A stretch of 64,000 bases of DNA from Gonium pectorale (taxonomy: Eukaryota > Chlorophyta > Chlorophyceae > Chlamydomonadales > Volvocaceae), in NCBI GenBank assembly GCA_001584585.1, contig LSYV01000002.1, positions 5,887,019 through 5,951,018 on the forward strand. Direction: 5' to 3'. Below, piece after piece: positions 24,301 to 36,185 of this stretch. A program made the position numbers and the translations under genes. Numbering within the stretch: the first letter of the stretch is position 1; every line of letters begins with the position of its first letter. The notes under the pieces are model-generated. The model searched no databases. It was not told the origin of the DNA and saw only the letters and a program-made list of their open reading frames with translations.

Positions 24301-27300
24301 TATCCCATAGAGGCAGGCCCTCAGTTTCCCCAATACGTAGGGCCGGGTGATGCGATCAAGCCCTGCCCGCTCTGCCTTACGTGCGCACGCCCTTACCTGC
24401 ACGAGCACCCCTTCCGCCACCAGCCCAGCCGCCAGGGTGGGCTCCCCGCAGCGCAGCTGCAGCACGTCCGTCACGTCCCGGAGGGCGGTCAGCAGCTCGG
24501 GCGAGGCTGCAGGCGTGCCGGCATCGGGCTCTGCCCCCGGGCCTGGAGCCGCGTTCGGCTCCTGATGGGGTGGCGGCTGCAGCACGGGCGCCAGAGCGCG
24601 CGTCGCGGCCAGGAACGACAGCACCACCAGGCTGCCCCCGGCCGGCGGCGAAGGCGCGAATGGTGGCGAATATGAGGGCGAGAGGGGCGGATGCGGCGGC
24701 GCGCTTGGCCGCGGGACGCCACCCGAGCGCTGGCGGTGTGACGAGACGGGCCGACGCAGCGGCACCGAGAACATGCCTGCCGAGAGACGGAATGTCACTG
24801 AGAGAAGAGGCGGCTTGCGAAGGATACATACGCTCGCGACGGAGGGGTCCGGATGCTCGCCGCGAACCGAACCACGAGCAGTGGTCCTGGGCGGATGTCT
24901 GTCAAGTAGGCAGGGACCGCTCCCTGGCCACCGACAATTGCTTTGGCGCACAAGCGCGCTGCCGGACCCGCAGACGGGCACCCCACGAGCGATCCCGGCA
25001 CGGCCGCTCGCAGATCGGTAAGGGCCATGCGCACACACCGTTTGCCACCGCGGGGCCCAAGGGCGCAACGCCCCGCGTGCGCCTCCCCCCTCCCGCTGCC
25101 TGACCTCCCGCACCGACCGCCGCAATCCGCCCTCACCGGTGGGCGTCGTGCCTGGGCTGGGCAGGCGGGAGACCAGCGGCGCCGCCACCCCGTCCCGCAG
25201 CACCTGGAGCGGGGCCTGGCCCCCCTCCGCCTCGGCAGACACGACGGGCCCCGAGGGCGACAGCAGGTCCAGCACCGCGCCAGTGACCTGCACGGCCCTC
25301 AGTGCAGGTGCGGGCGGAGGGGGCGGGGGCGGGGAAGGACATCGACCGGGCAGAGCGGAAGGGGGTGCGAAATTTTGCTAGTGGGGGCAGGGTGCGAACA
25401 GGTATGCATCATACAGAATGTTTCAAGAATGGACGGACAACGCAGCAACGGTTAAGAGACGCGACACCAAAGAAGGTTGCCCCTGCCCCTTGTCAGCCAA
25501 CCAGGCAACCACGAGGTAGCACGCTCGCGCAGACGATGAGCCAAGTTGGGATTGCTCCCGTGACGTGACCTCGGCGACCGAAGGAGCACTATCTACTGCC
25601 GCAGCTCGCCCTCGTCCCCGCCCACCTGCAGATGGCCCGGCCTGCCCGGCGCCAGCTCGCCCTCCGAGACCACAAAGTCTGCCATGGGGAGCGGCTGGGC
25701 CAGCCGGCCAAGCAGCCGCAGGGACAGGGCCGCCTCCGACTGCAGCTGCGGCTTCCCTGAGGGCAAACCTCCAGAGCCGACGGTCGACGGTCCCGCCGTT
25801 GCGCTGCCGCCGCGAAACGCAGCAGGTACCGGCGCGGCGCCGCGCCAGGCCGGAGCAACGCCAGGCAGAGGCGGCCGGCGCCCCAGCGCCTTGCAAGGAA
25901 GCTGCTGGAGGCTCAGCGGCGGCTGCCCCTCCTGCTGCTGAGACGACGGCTGCTGCTGCGGTCTCAGACGCATGAGGAGCACGTCGCCGCCCTCCTCCGC
26001 CCAGACCACCAGGCACGAGGGGCTGCCCGGGCTGTGCGCGGCGCCCGGGAGCCCCGCCGCGAGCGCGCACGCCGGGCGGGCCGCGCTCGCGTCCGCGCCC
26101 CCCGCCTGCGGTGCTGGTGCTGCCGTCTGCGCCGCTCCCCGCTCGCCGCCAGAGTCTGCCCGCCCCGGCAGAGAGCAAGGAGCCACGGTCAACGCCACCG
26201 CCCAGGGCGTCCCCTCCCTCCCGCCGCGGCTCATCCGCGTCCATGGCCTCAGTCCCGGAAGCGGCGGCCTCACCGCCCTCGCCTCCACTCGGCGGCGACG
26301 GCTGCACCGGCCCGGCTTGGGCGGCTGCGGCATCCGCTGATGCTGCCGTCGCTGGCCCCGGTGCCGCCACTGCAACCGACAGGCACATGGCCGGCCCATA
26401 CGCGGGACACAGCAGCAGCCGGGCGGCAACTGGCGCGGCAGGGGCGGCAACTGGGCCGGCGCTGCTTCTGCTGCCAGCACTGCTTCCCCTGGGGGCCGGC
26501 GGCAACCAGTCTGCGGCGGCGATGACCAGCCCCTCCTGCTCCGGCTCCACCAGAGGTATGCGCTCAACACCCAGCAGTGGCGCGGCCTGCGACGTGGTGG
26601 CGATGGCGGTGGGGGTGAGGAGGAAGAGGGAGATCAACGGCTTCGGTGACGAAACGTGTTGAGCCGTTCACGCAGCTCTCCAAGCTGGGCTTGGAGGTTC
26701 TGCGAACGCAGCACGCCAACCAACCGGCAGAGACCACCCGGCGCACGCACCCACCTGCGTCAACGGCCTGGCGCGTCTCCCGCCCGCTCCGCCGGGGCCG
26801 TCCCGCCCCATCATCGACTGCGAGCGCTCCGGAGGGGGCGTGGCGGGCGACCCCCACCGCATGCTGCGGCTCATGCGCTCCGCCAGCTCGTCGCCCTCGC
26901 CCCGGTCGCCGCCGCCGCGGCGCGCGTGCAGGAGTCCGACCGTGCGGCGCTGGGGTGCACCGGCCCCGCCACCGCCACCGCCACCGTCGGCTCCGCCCCG
27001 AGCTGCGGCGGCGCCGTGGGCATCCGCGCCGCGGGGCCGGCGCGGCGCGGCGCCCCGTCCACCACCCTCCGGGGAGGGAGGCCGGTAGGGCGTCGGCGGT
27101 CGCCAGTGGCGCCACTGGTGGTCACGTCGCATGTCAGCCTCACCCGCGATCCAGGACCAGTAGTCCGCATCCCAGTCAGAGTCACCTTCCATACCCGAGC
27201 TGGAGCCGGCGGAACCGGCAGCCCACGCTCTTGTTGCGGCACCGGCGCCGGCACTGCCCTCCGCCGCTGCATGCGGCCCACCGGCGGAAGAGCCGGAGGC

Positions 27301-30300
27301 GGTGCTGACTTCGTAGGCGCAGAATGCCCATCCCAGGCCGCCAGCGGACGCCGGAAAGGGCGCCTGCTCAGGCGGCTGCCCAGTCGCAGCCCTTCGCTTA
27401 CTCTGCTTTCCTGAAGGAGCACTGAGGTCAGGCAGCGTTTGGTCGCGACTCAAGCCGCTGCCTCGGTCCCCGCTGCCACTCGGCCCGACGCCAGCCGGAC
27501 CCGGCTCGACCGGCGGTGCCGCCATGACACAGCCCGTGCCTCCCGGCGCTGCGGCGTTGCCGTGCGGGCCTGCCTGTCTGAGGAGGTCCGCCAGATGCAG
27601 CACGGGCGGCGGCGGCGGTGAGGCGGCCTCTGGTTTGTCGGCGGGCCCGGCGCCGGCGGCGAGGCACGTGCCCGTCGCTGGCTTGTCTTCTGCGTCGGAG
27701 GCGCCTGCGGGCCCCTCACTGTCCACCAGCATGGCCGAGGGTTCCCCGGGGTCTGATGCAGGGACATCGGTAACCATGTCAGCGCCACCCACAGCGGGGG
27801 TTGGGGGGCCAGAGGCGGAGGCGGAGACGCTGCCGAGGTGAGACCCGAGTAAAGCAGCGTGCAGGAAGAGGGCGCCTCGTGTGCCAAGGACCAGCAATCC
27901 TGGAGGTGGAGACAGAAGCAAGGAGGGAAGGCTGTCAAAAGGGGAACAGACGCGAAACCTACAGCAGTGCTGTTTAGGCAATGCGGTAACTCCTCGTAAT
28001 ATACACATCATGTTAGACCTGACCGTCTGTGAGTACAGCAGGACTGCGAGCGCAGCCCGGCACACGGCCGCCTACCTCCGCTGCCGCCCTGCAGCTTGGC
28101 CGGCGCAGCAGCTCGCAGCAGGTGCGCCGTGCCCAGTGGAGACAGCCGCCCCGAGCCGTCCTCGCCTCCGCTGCCGCCCGCAGATCGGGCTGCCGCGCCC
28201 GGCCCCACGCCTGGCCCTGCACCCGGCCCTGCGCCCAGCGAGATGACCAGGCAGCACAGCAAGCAGCTCTGCTGCCGCGCCCACCGCAGAAGCAGCACTT
28301 CCCCGCAGCCGGAGCTGGAGCTGCAGGGTTGAGCCGGGAAGCAGTAGGGAGGGCGCTGTCACGCAGTTTTGCCAATGTTTGTCAGATGGCAGGCAAGGTA
28401 ACCAACGCCGACACGCCGCTGGCGTTGTACGACTTACCGATGGGCCAGGGCCGCGATGCGGAAGCCGACGATTCCCAAGTCGTCTGCGCTGTCGCCCTCT
28501 GCAGGTCCCCGTCCAAGCATGCCCCCATGCTGTGGCTGAGGCTGCAGCTCCTCACAGAAGGCAAGGTCCCAGATTGCGCCGCAGCCGGGCTCCAGGACCA
28601 GCGGAGTACCCAGCGGCGACAGGCTCGGGCGTGCGCCCGCACCGCTAAGGTCAGCCCCGCAGGGCTCGGACGCCGCCAGGGCATCCGCCACAGCTGCGCG
28701 CAGGTCCCTCGGAGCCATGCCGGGCACCGGCCCCGCCACCGTGCCGGCGCCCACCGGGCACTGGCGCTGAGTGGGGTGGTGGCGGCTGTGGAGGTAGGGC
28801 ACAGCGGTGTCGGCCAGGACCCGCACTGCCGGCAGAGGCGGGGCACGAGACGCCCCTGCAGAGGGTCCATCTATGGAGCTACCGTGCGGTATGGCATCGT
28901 CAGCGCCCTTCACCACATTGGCTGGTCCGACGGCGGCAGCAGCGGCGGCGGTGGCAGCAGCGGCCTCCGCTGGCAGCGCCAGCGGCAGGTACATGATACT
29001 GTCCTGGAAGGCCGCCACGGCCAGGCCGTGACGACCCGACGGCGAAGCCGCCAGCAGGCGCGGTCTGAAGCGCGGCTGCGTGCCTGCGCAGAGCGGAGCG
29101 GTGGAGAAGCAGGGGAGTGGGCATAGGGCGCATGTGAAGGGGAAAGGGGAAGGGAAAGGCCTGGGCCGCCTCCGGCCTGGCATAAGGTCTTGTGTGGTCG
29201 GGGCTGCTCCAGATGAAAGGGGAAGGAGCCGTCTACAAGCCAGGCAATGCCACAGCAAGTCCGCCGTACGGCACGGACGGCTTCTGCCAGACCAACGCTG
29301 AGTTCAAGTGGCAGTCAAGGAAGGCGTCTGCGGCCGTCGCGATGGGTGTCTCGAGGCAGCAACCGCGGTGGCACCTACCCGGAGCCACCAGCTGCAGCCG
29401 CTGGGAGAGCAGGAACCTGGGTGGGCGGGAGGGAAGACCAAGGAATTCAAGGTTTAGGAACGGGTTTGCATTTTGGCGTGCGCGTTTCGGGCGGGCGGGG
29501 CTGCAGTGGCAGCGCGAGCCCCGGGGCGCTGGCACGGCGACAGGGACACAGGCGGTTCAGCAGCGGCCAACATGCTCGAGGTCCGCTTGCTGCAAGCTCT
29601 GATCATGTAGAGGGGTCGCTGTGAGCTGGAGGTTGAGCAGCGCAACGATGGGGGCGAAGTCCAGTGGCAGCCGACGACCCCGACAGCCCGCGCAGGCCCC
29701 ACAGCCTGTAACTCTCGGCCGCAGCGTCGGCACCTCGGCACCGCAGCATGAACAGCCACGAAGGGCGCGCGGATTACACAGGTTTCCGATACATGGACCT
29801 GGGGTATGCCCAGCCACCTGTTGCAGTGCTCCGCGTAGATCATGACGTCCAGCCTGCCGTCTTCCAACAGGACCGCCAGCGAGTCCACCCCGGCTGCGCC
29901 CGCCGCGCTGCTACTTGCCGCGGCAGCCACCTGCAGAGAATACATATAATAAGCATTATCGAGGGGGTCGCTACTGTGTGCAATGCACGGCTACTGGACG
30001 CCCCTGTAGCACGTGCCAGGGCACCCTGCCAACGTAACCCCGCCCAACGCAGGCCTGCACCAAACCCACCTCCGGGCCCGCAGCTCCCCTGAGTGCGCGA
30101 ACGTCAAGTATCGGTGACGATGACCCCAGAGGCTGCATGCAGATGCTGGCCGAAGCTCCCGATGGCCCCACCGCCAGCAGATGAAGGCTGGCGCTCCCAT
30201 GCACGAGCACAACCTGCTCCTGCCCCGTCGGGGTTGAGACGAAGCTCCCAAGCACGATATGCTGCACTACACCGCTGTGAACCAAGGTCCGGGATATCCA

Positions 30301-30312
30301 CGTCGTGGCCAT
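18391..30312 (-). CDS. Very large MMS1/CPSF-A (DDB1-like) beta-propeller protein
   Basis: Member of the DDB1/SF3B3/CPSF160 superfamily, whose proteins are triple-propeller scaffolds in nucleic-acid processing or ubiquitin ligases. It most resembles the separate plant branch remembered as the Arabidopsis At3g11960 type. Well-fixed exons (minus): 30312-30070, 29930-29799, then near the end 20300-19262 and 19019-18391. The main other coding blocks lie at about 29070-28440, 28330-28060, 27900-26760, 26610-25580, 25305-25135, 24775-24395, 24100-23135, 22920-20377. N-terminal signatures: SGVVQHIVLGSF, DSLAVLLEDGRLDV, GCGAIWDLAF. Middle: LAQPLPMADFVV. C-terminal CPSF-A domain: LLVVGCGGRGGGEIILL, VTAVCPYDGCTLVAAAGRRL, and DVVDGDQLAVLLEL with a helical tail. 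Long Ala/Gly/Pro insertions swell the protein well beyond the usual 1,100-1,400 residues. Role unproven. Confidence 0.82.
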
Positions 30313-30607
30313 CGTGTACAAGCCAAGTCGCCTGTAGTATCATATATGCTTCATGGTCCTGTTACAGTGATCTACAACACCATTGGCCTGCGATCACGAC
30401 GGTTTTGCGCACGGCACAATGTGCGGGACAATATCCACGCTGCAAAGCGTTCCGCAAGTTCACCCGCTACACGAGTAACGCTTTTGCTGTTCGGGAAACA
30501 ACGTTGCGTAACAAGCAGGTTCCGTCCGTTCCACTTCGCGCCACTCGCCCAATCGCCCGCTTACACTCCAGAGGCACAAAGCACTAGATTGCTTAGGGGA
30601 CATCGGC
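30313..30607. promoter_or_regulatory. Short divergent promoter between the CPSF-A and WBP2-like genes
   Basis: Only 295 bases separate the two start codons, which face away from each other. Both promoters must overlap or lie here or in the leaders. No specific element was identified. Confidence 0.55.
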
Positions 30608-32830
30608 ATGTCGACCAATCCGGCGCTGGTGACGACACCGACCGGGCTGTGCCCTGCACCATTTCCAGACGAGGCAAGGCCCTCTTTCGCACGCCCGGGG
30701 ACCCGTCAATGCGGTTAACAGCGGGCGACGTCCCTTCCACGACGCAGGTCTTCGTCCTGCACCGGACCGGTGTGCAGTGCGAGCTACACGGCGTGCAGAC
30801 GCGCGTCAAGGGTTGGCAGGCGAGGGGCGTGCTGTACCTGTCGAACATCCGTCTTGTTTTCGTGTCTGATCGCCCAGACGAGTCAGGTGAATTGGGTAGT
30901 AAGGGGCGGGGCGGGGCGGGGGCGGGACGCTAGGCGGCTGTCCAACGCGGCAGTGTCCCACGGGCCGGTGCAACTGGACTGCCTCGGGACTGTACCAACC
31001 CGGCGCCACGCCGTGTCGCACCGCGTCCTTCCAACATGGTTGCAACACTGCCGTATGCCAGCAGGGTTGACGGGTCTTGGGTGGAGCTCTTTGCGCAGCC
31101 CATAACGCCCTCTGCCAGCTTGCTCACGTACACACGTCGACCTCCATGCCTCGTCCGGTTGCAGTCCATGCAAAAGGGTTCCCTAAGCTATCCTCTGTAC
31201 AAGATCTCCTGGCGTTTATTTTCTTACCACAATGCAGGCCTGCGTGCATTCGACTTCCCGCTAGTCTACGTCCGACAAGACAAGCTCAACCAGCCCATAT
31301 TTGGGTGCAATAACCTGTCAGGTTGGTCAGGGGCAGGGCGCTATCAAGGCGCCCAGGGTTCCTGCCGGTACCTGCACCATTACCTTCCGGCAGTGTCCGT
31401 GCCATGCATTCCTCACCATTTCCGTGTCCCCTGCGCCTGGCACCCGCAAGCCCAGGGGCTTGGCTGTCCTTGCTCTGACACCTCCTGTGCCGCTGCCACG
31501 GCACTGCCATGCCTTGCCACTCCGGGCGACACCCAGGCTCACCGAAGAATACCCAGGGCCGGAAGAGGGGTGAGCGGCCAACCGGGCCCAACCTCCCTTA
31601 CCGCGCATACCGTACCCTGCAGGCCAAGTGTGGCCGGCGGTTGAGCGCGGCGGCCCCGCCGGCGAGCTGCCGCCCCATGACTTCCGCATCTACTTCAAGG
31701 AGGGCGGCATCGGCACCTTCTACCCCCTCTACTACACGCTGGCGGAGAGGGCCAAGCAGGTGACTGGGCCGGGGCGCCTCGGAGGGTCGGGCTCTGTGGC
31801 CGCGGGTACGGCGGTGTGGAGTGCCGGGAAAGCGGCTGGGCATGCGGGGCGTGCAGCGCTAGGCTGCGTCACCGGGCGGGGAGCCGCGTGCCGTCGGGCG
31901 CGTGACAGGCCCTGCAGTCTTGGTGTCGGTACATGTCGCGCGTGCGGCTGTCCGTGTCACGGGTCCCCACTCGTAAAGTGCGTCGTGTCCGATTGCTGTG
32001 CGCAGGCCCTTGCGGCGGCTCAGGAGCGGGCACGAGGCGGGGGAGGCGGCGGGCTGGTGGAGCCTAACCCGCCCACATATGTGGCCGGGCTGGTTTCCCA
32101 CGCGTGAGTGACGGGGAGGACGGTAGCGAAGCAGGGAGACGGGTTGCGTCGCATACTCAGTTTGTGGAGGTCTGGGTGTAGTCGTAGTCGACCTGTGAGA
32201 CTGTGACGTTGGCACGAGCGAGCGAGCAGCCCCGTAGCGTACCCGCGGCGACTGTGAGCGCTGGCACTTAGTTGAATGGGGACAGAGGTGGGGATTACCA
32301 TGCCCCACCACGGGGAGAACGGGGCGGCGCCTGGGGATCGGCGCAGCAGTGAGGCCCCACATGGCCGTTGTGGGGTGGTGCGCTTCCAGGCGGTGTTGCC
32401 AGCATCAGGAGCGGGTGGCGGGGCCCCGCCGGCGAGCGGCAACTCTGCATCGCTGTAACTGATCGGTGTGGGTGCAGCAGGCAGCTATGGGCCGGCGCTG
32501 TAAGGTGGCTGCCGTGGCAAGGGCCCTGCGTGGGTAGGTCTTTTGTACCCACACTCGGTTACCGGTAGGGGATTAGGGGTTAGGGCCATAAGGACCCTAA
32601 CTCCCAAGGTGTGGGCGGCCTACCCCTCCGCCCCACCCCTCCGCCCCGCCCCTCCGCCCCACCCCTCCGCCCGCAGCTTCGTGGACCCTGCCGACCCCTC
32701 CACCGTCTACCTCGCGGAGCGGCAGCCGGTGGACGAGTCGGCCCGCCTTGCCAGCGCTCCCCGGTACGCGGCCAACTACGGGCAGGACGAGGTGTACGAG
32801 CCGATGGAGCCACGGCAGGTGCCGCCCTAG
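30608..32830 (+). CDS. WBP2-like GRAM-domain protein
   Basis: Orthologue of the plant and animal WBP2 family, small cytosolic GRAM/PH-like proteins of unclear role, in animals co-activators binding WW domains. Exons: 30608-30673, 30748-30886, 31238-31321, 31623-31759, 32006-32103, 32677-32830; 225 residues. The start MSTNPALV and the following VFVLHRTGVQCEL mirror the plant protein. Then come the GRAM hallmarks GVLYLSNIRLVFVSD, FDFPLVYVRQDKLNQPIFGCNNL, and FRIYFKEGGIGTFYPLYY. The C-terminal AFVDPADPSTVYL also matches the plant version. The animal PPxY tail is absent; a proline-rich NPPTY remains. The first intron begins with GC (GAG|GCAAGG); no in-frame GT donor joins the two conserved parts. 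Confidence 0.95.
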
Positions 32831-33772
32831 CGGCTTGGCTGAGAGCGCGGAGGCCGGATGTGACTTGAGGCGTGATGTGCGGTTGTCTAGGCAGTTGTAG
32901 AAGGCCATGCAGCAGGCCTGGAAATGACCCTGCCCTTTTGTGCTTGCGTTCAGAGTTATCGAGCCCTGTTGACCGACACTGCGAGTGGTTGGCTCCCCTG
33001 CCTCCCGCTTGCTTCACACTCTGGGTGGGTGGGGTGAATGAGCAGGGCAGGGTGGTCTCGCACGGATCTGCGCGGAGGGGGTGAACATTTGCAGGCTGGA
33101 TAGGCCAACAGGGTCATGGCGGCACATGGCGCACAGAGCTCGTTGTTTTACAGTTGGGCCGGAACCGTTTCGCAATGCTGGTGCATGCCTGTGCACGGGC
33201 CTTTCCGTTTCCATTCTACGTGTATGCGGGCTGGGGCCTTGCGCGTTGCGTTGGAGCGGCAGTGTATCCGTGTCCTGTAGTGCGGCAAAGAGGCGTGCTA
33301 TGTGTTGCAGGCCTCTTTGCAGGACCGTTGTTGCGCGGATGCGGACCGCGGCAGGGCCACGTTGGCGGGGCCTCACGAGACGTATGTGCACTCGGGACAC
33401 AGGCCGTCACAACCCGCTCCATACAACCTTGAAAAACATGGTGCTCACTGCACCGACAGATCTTAAATGTACCACTCTGCTCCGCGGAGGCCACAAGGCA
33501 GTCACACCTGCTGTTGCGCTCCTGGGCCACACGCCAAGAATGCATCGGCGCATCATGCACGTGCATATCGTACACGTGCGCTACAATGCATCCCGGCAAC
33601 ACGTGCATCGCTGCTCGCCGCCGGCAAGCCCACTCCCCGCCCTCTCAGCGCTCATCCCCTGCAGCACTCACACCACTGCAATTCCTCGACTGATGCACGT
33701 CCCAACCGCTCGTACAGCGCTCTGATTGCCACCTACAACCTGGCACCCAGACGGTTCCGCACCGCTGGCCGG
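32831..33772. other. Convergent intergenic region between WBP2-like and RUS genes
   Basis: It contains both 3' untranslated regions. No exon or repeat was recognised. Confidence 0.5.
33148..33152 (-). terminator. TGTAA polyadenylation signal on the minus strand
   Basis: TTACA on the plus strand, 621 bases beyond the stop codon of the RUS gene; the likely 3' end of that transcript. Confidence 0.4.
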
Positions 33773-36185
33773 CTACACGTCCAAGCTGGAAACGCCGTCC
33801 CGTGACGCCGGGCCTCCGCCGGCAGCGACCCCATTAGGCCGCAGGCCCGTCTGCGCCCGCGCCTCCGGCCCGTCTGCCACCCCAACGCGCAGCCTGCTGC
33901 GTCCCGCCTTCATGTGAACCACGCCGACCTGCCAGCCCGCTTGCCGGCAGCCGTCCAGGAAAGCGTCGAAGCCCCCCTCCAGCGCAGCAAGGCTGGCGAG
34001 CAGCAGCGGCAGCGCATCTCGAGCCCCGCTGCCGCCGCCGCCCGAGCCGCTGCCCACGATTTCGGAAGCGGCGCTGTTTTCCCCGCCGCCAGACGTCCGC
34101 CAGTCCAGCCACGCCGCCTGCCACACCGCCCGCAGCAGGTCCGTCTGGCCGTATCCCTCCTTGAGCACCACATGCGCCCCGCGGTCGCGCCACACCAGGA
34201 TGTACCCCTCGCGGTCGTACGCCTCTGAGTACGCCTCCAGCACACCCGCCTCGGGCACGGAGCCACCGAACGCCTCCGCCACGCCGACGCCCAGCCGCAC
34301 CCGCGGCCGGACGTCCCACGGGCCGGACAGCGGCGGCTCGCGCGCGTTGAGCTCCGCTACGCCGGGCAGCGGCTGGCCTGCGGGTCGTGCCACGTCGGCG
34401 GCCGCCAGCATGGCGGCTCGCTTTGTGGAGAGGGTGGGGAAGGCCAGCTGGCGCAGCGCCTGGTAGCGCAGCGCCACGTGCACCGCCTGGATGGCCGCCC
34501 AGCTGGTCACCACGCCGTCGGGGTTGCCTGGCGCGTGGGGACGGAGAGAGGGAGGTGGGAGGGCAGCTTTTCGCGCGCGGGCTCCATGCACTCGCGTACA
34601 GCGGCGAATATGTACCACGAGACTCAAGGGCCCAACGAGCGCAACGCTGGGCTGGGTTGGGGCCGCGCATCACGCCTGTTCGCCTGAGGGGCAATATCCG
34701 GCCCCGCCCCCGCCCCCGTTGTCCGCTCACCCGTGGCCTCGAGCGCCCTCAGGACGGCCACGCTCGCCGCCAGCCCCGCCATCTGCGCCACCACCTCCCA
34801 CACCTCCTCCTTGGCCGCCACCGCCCCCACGTTGGCGGCCACCGCGAAGTGCGTCTGGATCACCCGAAACACCGGCTTGCCCATGCCCTTGCCCAGAGCC
34901 TGAGGGGGCGGGCGCAGAGGGACGCCCGGGGATCGGTCAGCGAATCGCGTCGCAGGAGAGTTGCCAGAAAGCACCGCGGGTGCGGGTACGGCATCCTTGC
35001 CATCGACGGATCTGGCGGGGCGTCAGCAGCCTATAGGCAACCAAGTACAGCCCACTCTACCGTGTATGGGCAGCTTAGGGCCCCTTAGAGATGTACGCCG
35101 TAGCGGCATCCTTCGACTCGACCGCATACTTGAATTAACTTTGGCCCCGCCCCGCCCTCGGCCCCGCCCCTCAGTCCCTCGCCCTCACCCCCTCACCTGG
35201 CAGAACTTCCCGGCGCATGCCAGCGGCAGGAAGTACATGGGCACCAGGCTGGTGGCCACCTCCAGGCCCATGCCCGCAGTGGAGAGCGCCTCCGCCACCA
35301 GCCTCCAGCGCCGCGGGTCCTCATCAAACTCCACATTCAAGCGGCTGCGGGCCAGAGGAGGGGGCACTTACTCTGACCGTGGGCAAGCTTAACGATGACC
35401 GTCGCGTCCTTAACCGGAGCAAAGGAACTTGGCTTGTGCGGCCGCGGCCGAGGAGAGAGAGGTGCCGCGTTGGTCCGGTGTGGCGGCACGTGCCGCTCCC
35501 ATGCGGGTCGAGGCGTGCTATGCCACAGCCGCCGGTGGCCGCAACAGCTACAGCGGGGCCGCTGAGCTGCCGCCCCTGGCGGCTGCACACCTCCCTGTGT
35601 TCGCAGGCGCTACGACGCGCGCGACCTAGCAGTAGGCGCCCACCATCCGCACCTGCCGACTATGAGCCGCCCCAGGGCGCCCACTCCGTCCTTGACGATC
35701 CACTTGATGGAGGCGGACAGCGCCACCGTGGTGGCGGGGCCTGCGCTCACGCCCACGGCCGCCAGCAGCGATGAGGTGACCAGCGCGTGCGACAGGTGGC
35801 CCGTCACGTGCGTCGGCACGGACCACAGCTGGTACGGCAGGTAGTCGGGCGTCACGGATTCCGGGAAGCCGGGGGGTAGGAACAGCTCCCGCGCGGCGGA
35901 GGGCAGAGAGGCGAGGGGGGGAAGGTGGGGTCCGCGAGACGGGGACGCGGCCGCGCCGGGGCTGGCGGTAGAAGGCTGTTGCGAGAGGGCCAGCAGGTCC
36001 AGCTCCTGCGAGCCGCGGACTTCCACTAGCGAGAGTCCCCGCGAGGGCGCACTGGGGGGCGGGGCCCGGCGCTGCTCGGTTACGCCACGCTGCGCAGCAC
36101 GCGTGAGTGGGCGCGTCCGGTCCGCTGCCGACCGATCATGCCTGCCGCCAGCCGTGCGGGCGTGCAGCTTGGGTAGAGGAATCAT
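33773..36185 (-). CDS. RUS (root UV-B sensitive) family protein, DUF647
   Basis: Member of the RUS family, known in plants from UV-B/vitamin B6-related seedling phenotypes and auxin transport; several members are plastid proteins. Exons (minus): 36185-35653, 35344-35197, 34899-34731, 34527-33773, all GT-AG with consistent phases; 534 residues. The first ~100 residues are low-complexity and basic, a possible transit peptide. The DUF647 core starts at FLPPGFPESVTPDYLPYQLW and contains SASIKWIVKDGVGALGRL, FDEDPRRWRLVAEAL, GLEVATSLVPMYFLPLACAGKF and a helical, partly hydrophobic section. The C-terminal half has LVWRDRGAHVVLKEGYGQTDLLRAVWQA and a Gly/Ser-rich loop. The frame is open upstream of 36185 to about 36330 without an ATG, so the start is the first in-frame ATG. 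Confidence 0.94.
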
